This document shows positions 22,393-22,468 of a DNA stretch of 22,468 bases, piece after piece. Positions within the stretch are counted from its first letter, which is position 1; each line of letters starts with the position of its first letter. Where the stretch lies: contig JAGXSK010000250.1 of assembly GCA_018333845.1 (NCBI GenBank), positions 1 to 22,468 on the forward strand, given 5' to 3'. Origin of the DNA: Clostridia bacterium (GTDB lineage: Bacteria; Bacillota; DSM-16504; Desulfitibacterales; Desulfitibacteraceae). The notes under the pieces were generated by a model, which saw only the letters and a list, made by a program, of their open reading frames with translations, was not told where the DNA came from and made no database searches. The position numbers were made by a program, and so were the translations under genes.

Positions 22393-22468
22393 GGCCCGTT
22401 GGTCAAGTGGTCTAAGACACCGGCCTTTCACGCCGGTAACAGGGGTTCGAATCCCCTACGGGTCACCA
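22393..22468 (+). tRNA. tRNA-Glu (TTC)
   Basis: Acceptor GGCCCGT/ACGGGTC, anticodon stem CCGGC/GCCGG, anticodon TTC at 22427-22429, T-arm with GGTTCGAATC, encoded CCA ending at the last base of the window. The cluster probably continues beyond the edge. Confidence 0.96.

Noticed and set aside
1..22468. CRISPR arrays, transposase genes, prophage genes, rRNA
   Set aside because: No direct-repeat/spacer pattern, no transposase, integrase or phage motif and no rRNA sequence were seen in either strand.

Overview
The window is about 22.5 kb of low-GC bacterial chromosome. Its backbone is the housekeeping order of endospore-forming Firmicutes: pgpH(yqfF)-ybeY-cdd-era-recO-[T-box]-glyQS, then a ccpN-like gene, yqfL/ppsR and ppdK, then tatC, dgt, dnaG, rpoD(sigA) and a tRNA cluster. 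The separate GlyRS alpha and beta genes, the glycine T-box, a double-cubane-type [Fe-S] reductase with its ATP-dependent activase, pyruvate phosphate dikinase and in-frame UGA selenocysteine codons all point to a strictly anaerobic, selenocysteine-using Clostridia lineage. I cannot name the species from sequence alone.

Region 1 (1-6380) is the ribosome, RNA and nucleotide housekeeping block. It holds the C-terminal end of the c-di-AMP phosphodiesterase PgpH, the rRNA-processing enzyme YbeY, cytidine deaminase, the GTPase Era and RecO. A consensus promoter and a T-box riboswitch with a GGC specifier follow, driving glyQ and glyS, and the block ends in a strong terminator. Region 2 (6501-8510) is a two-gene unit: a 2-hydroxyacyl-CoA-dehydratase-like protein of the double-cubane cluster type, and its ASKHA activase. 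Region 3 (8694-12935) is a carbon-switch module: a CcpN-like HTH-CBS repressor whose start looks frameshifted, the PPDK regulatory kinase/phosphorylase, and PPDK with the Thr-Ser-His target site.

Region 4 (12940-16860) is the accessory part. It opens with a decayed RelB/RelE-type toxin-antitoxin remnant. Next comes a LysR-family regulator on the minus strand, divergent from selD. selD itself carries an in-frame TGA (Sec18) at the catalytic position, with a compact hairpin immediately downstream. Next is a ten-helix membrane protein whose frame is also interrupted by one TGA, at residue 323. It is followed by a similar hairpin and 64 more codons of coherent membrane-protein sequence, so it too is best read as a selenoprotein. 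These two genes would be cut short by a standard gene caller. An unexplained structured element lies between them and tatC.

Region 5 (16872-22468) contains tatC overlapping a dGTPase-family HD hydrolase, then a 568-base gene-free stretch packed with hairpins, including an sRNA-like element and a minus-strand terminator. dnaG and rpoD follow, then a consensus promoter and tRNA-Asn, tRNA-Met(CAU) and tRNA-Glu.

The most interesting content is the selenium locus (LysR, Sec-containing SelD, UGA-containing membrane protein) and the double-cubane reductase pair. All calls are from reading the sequence. No database search or folding program was run.
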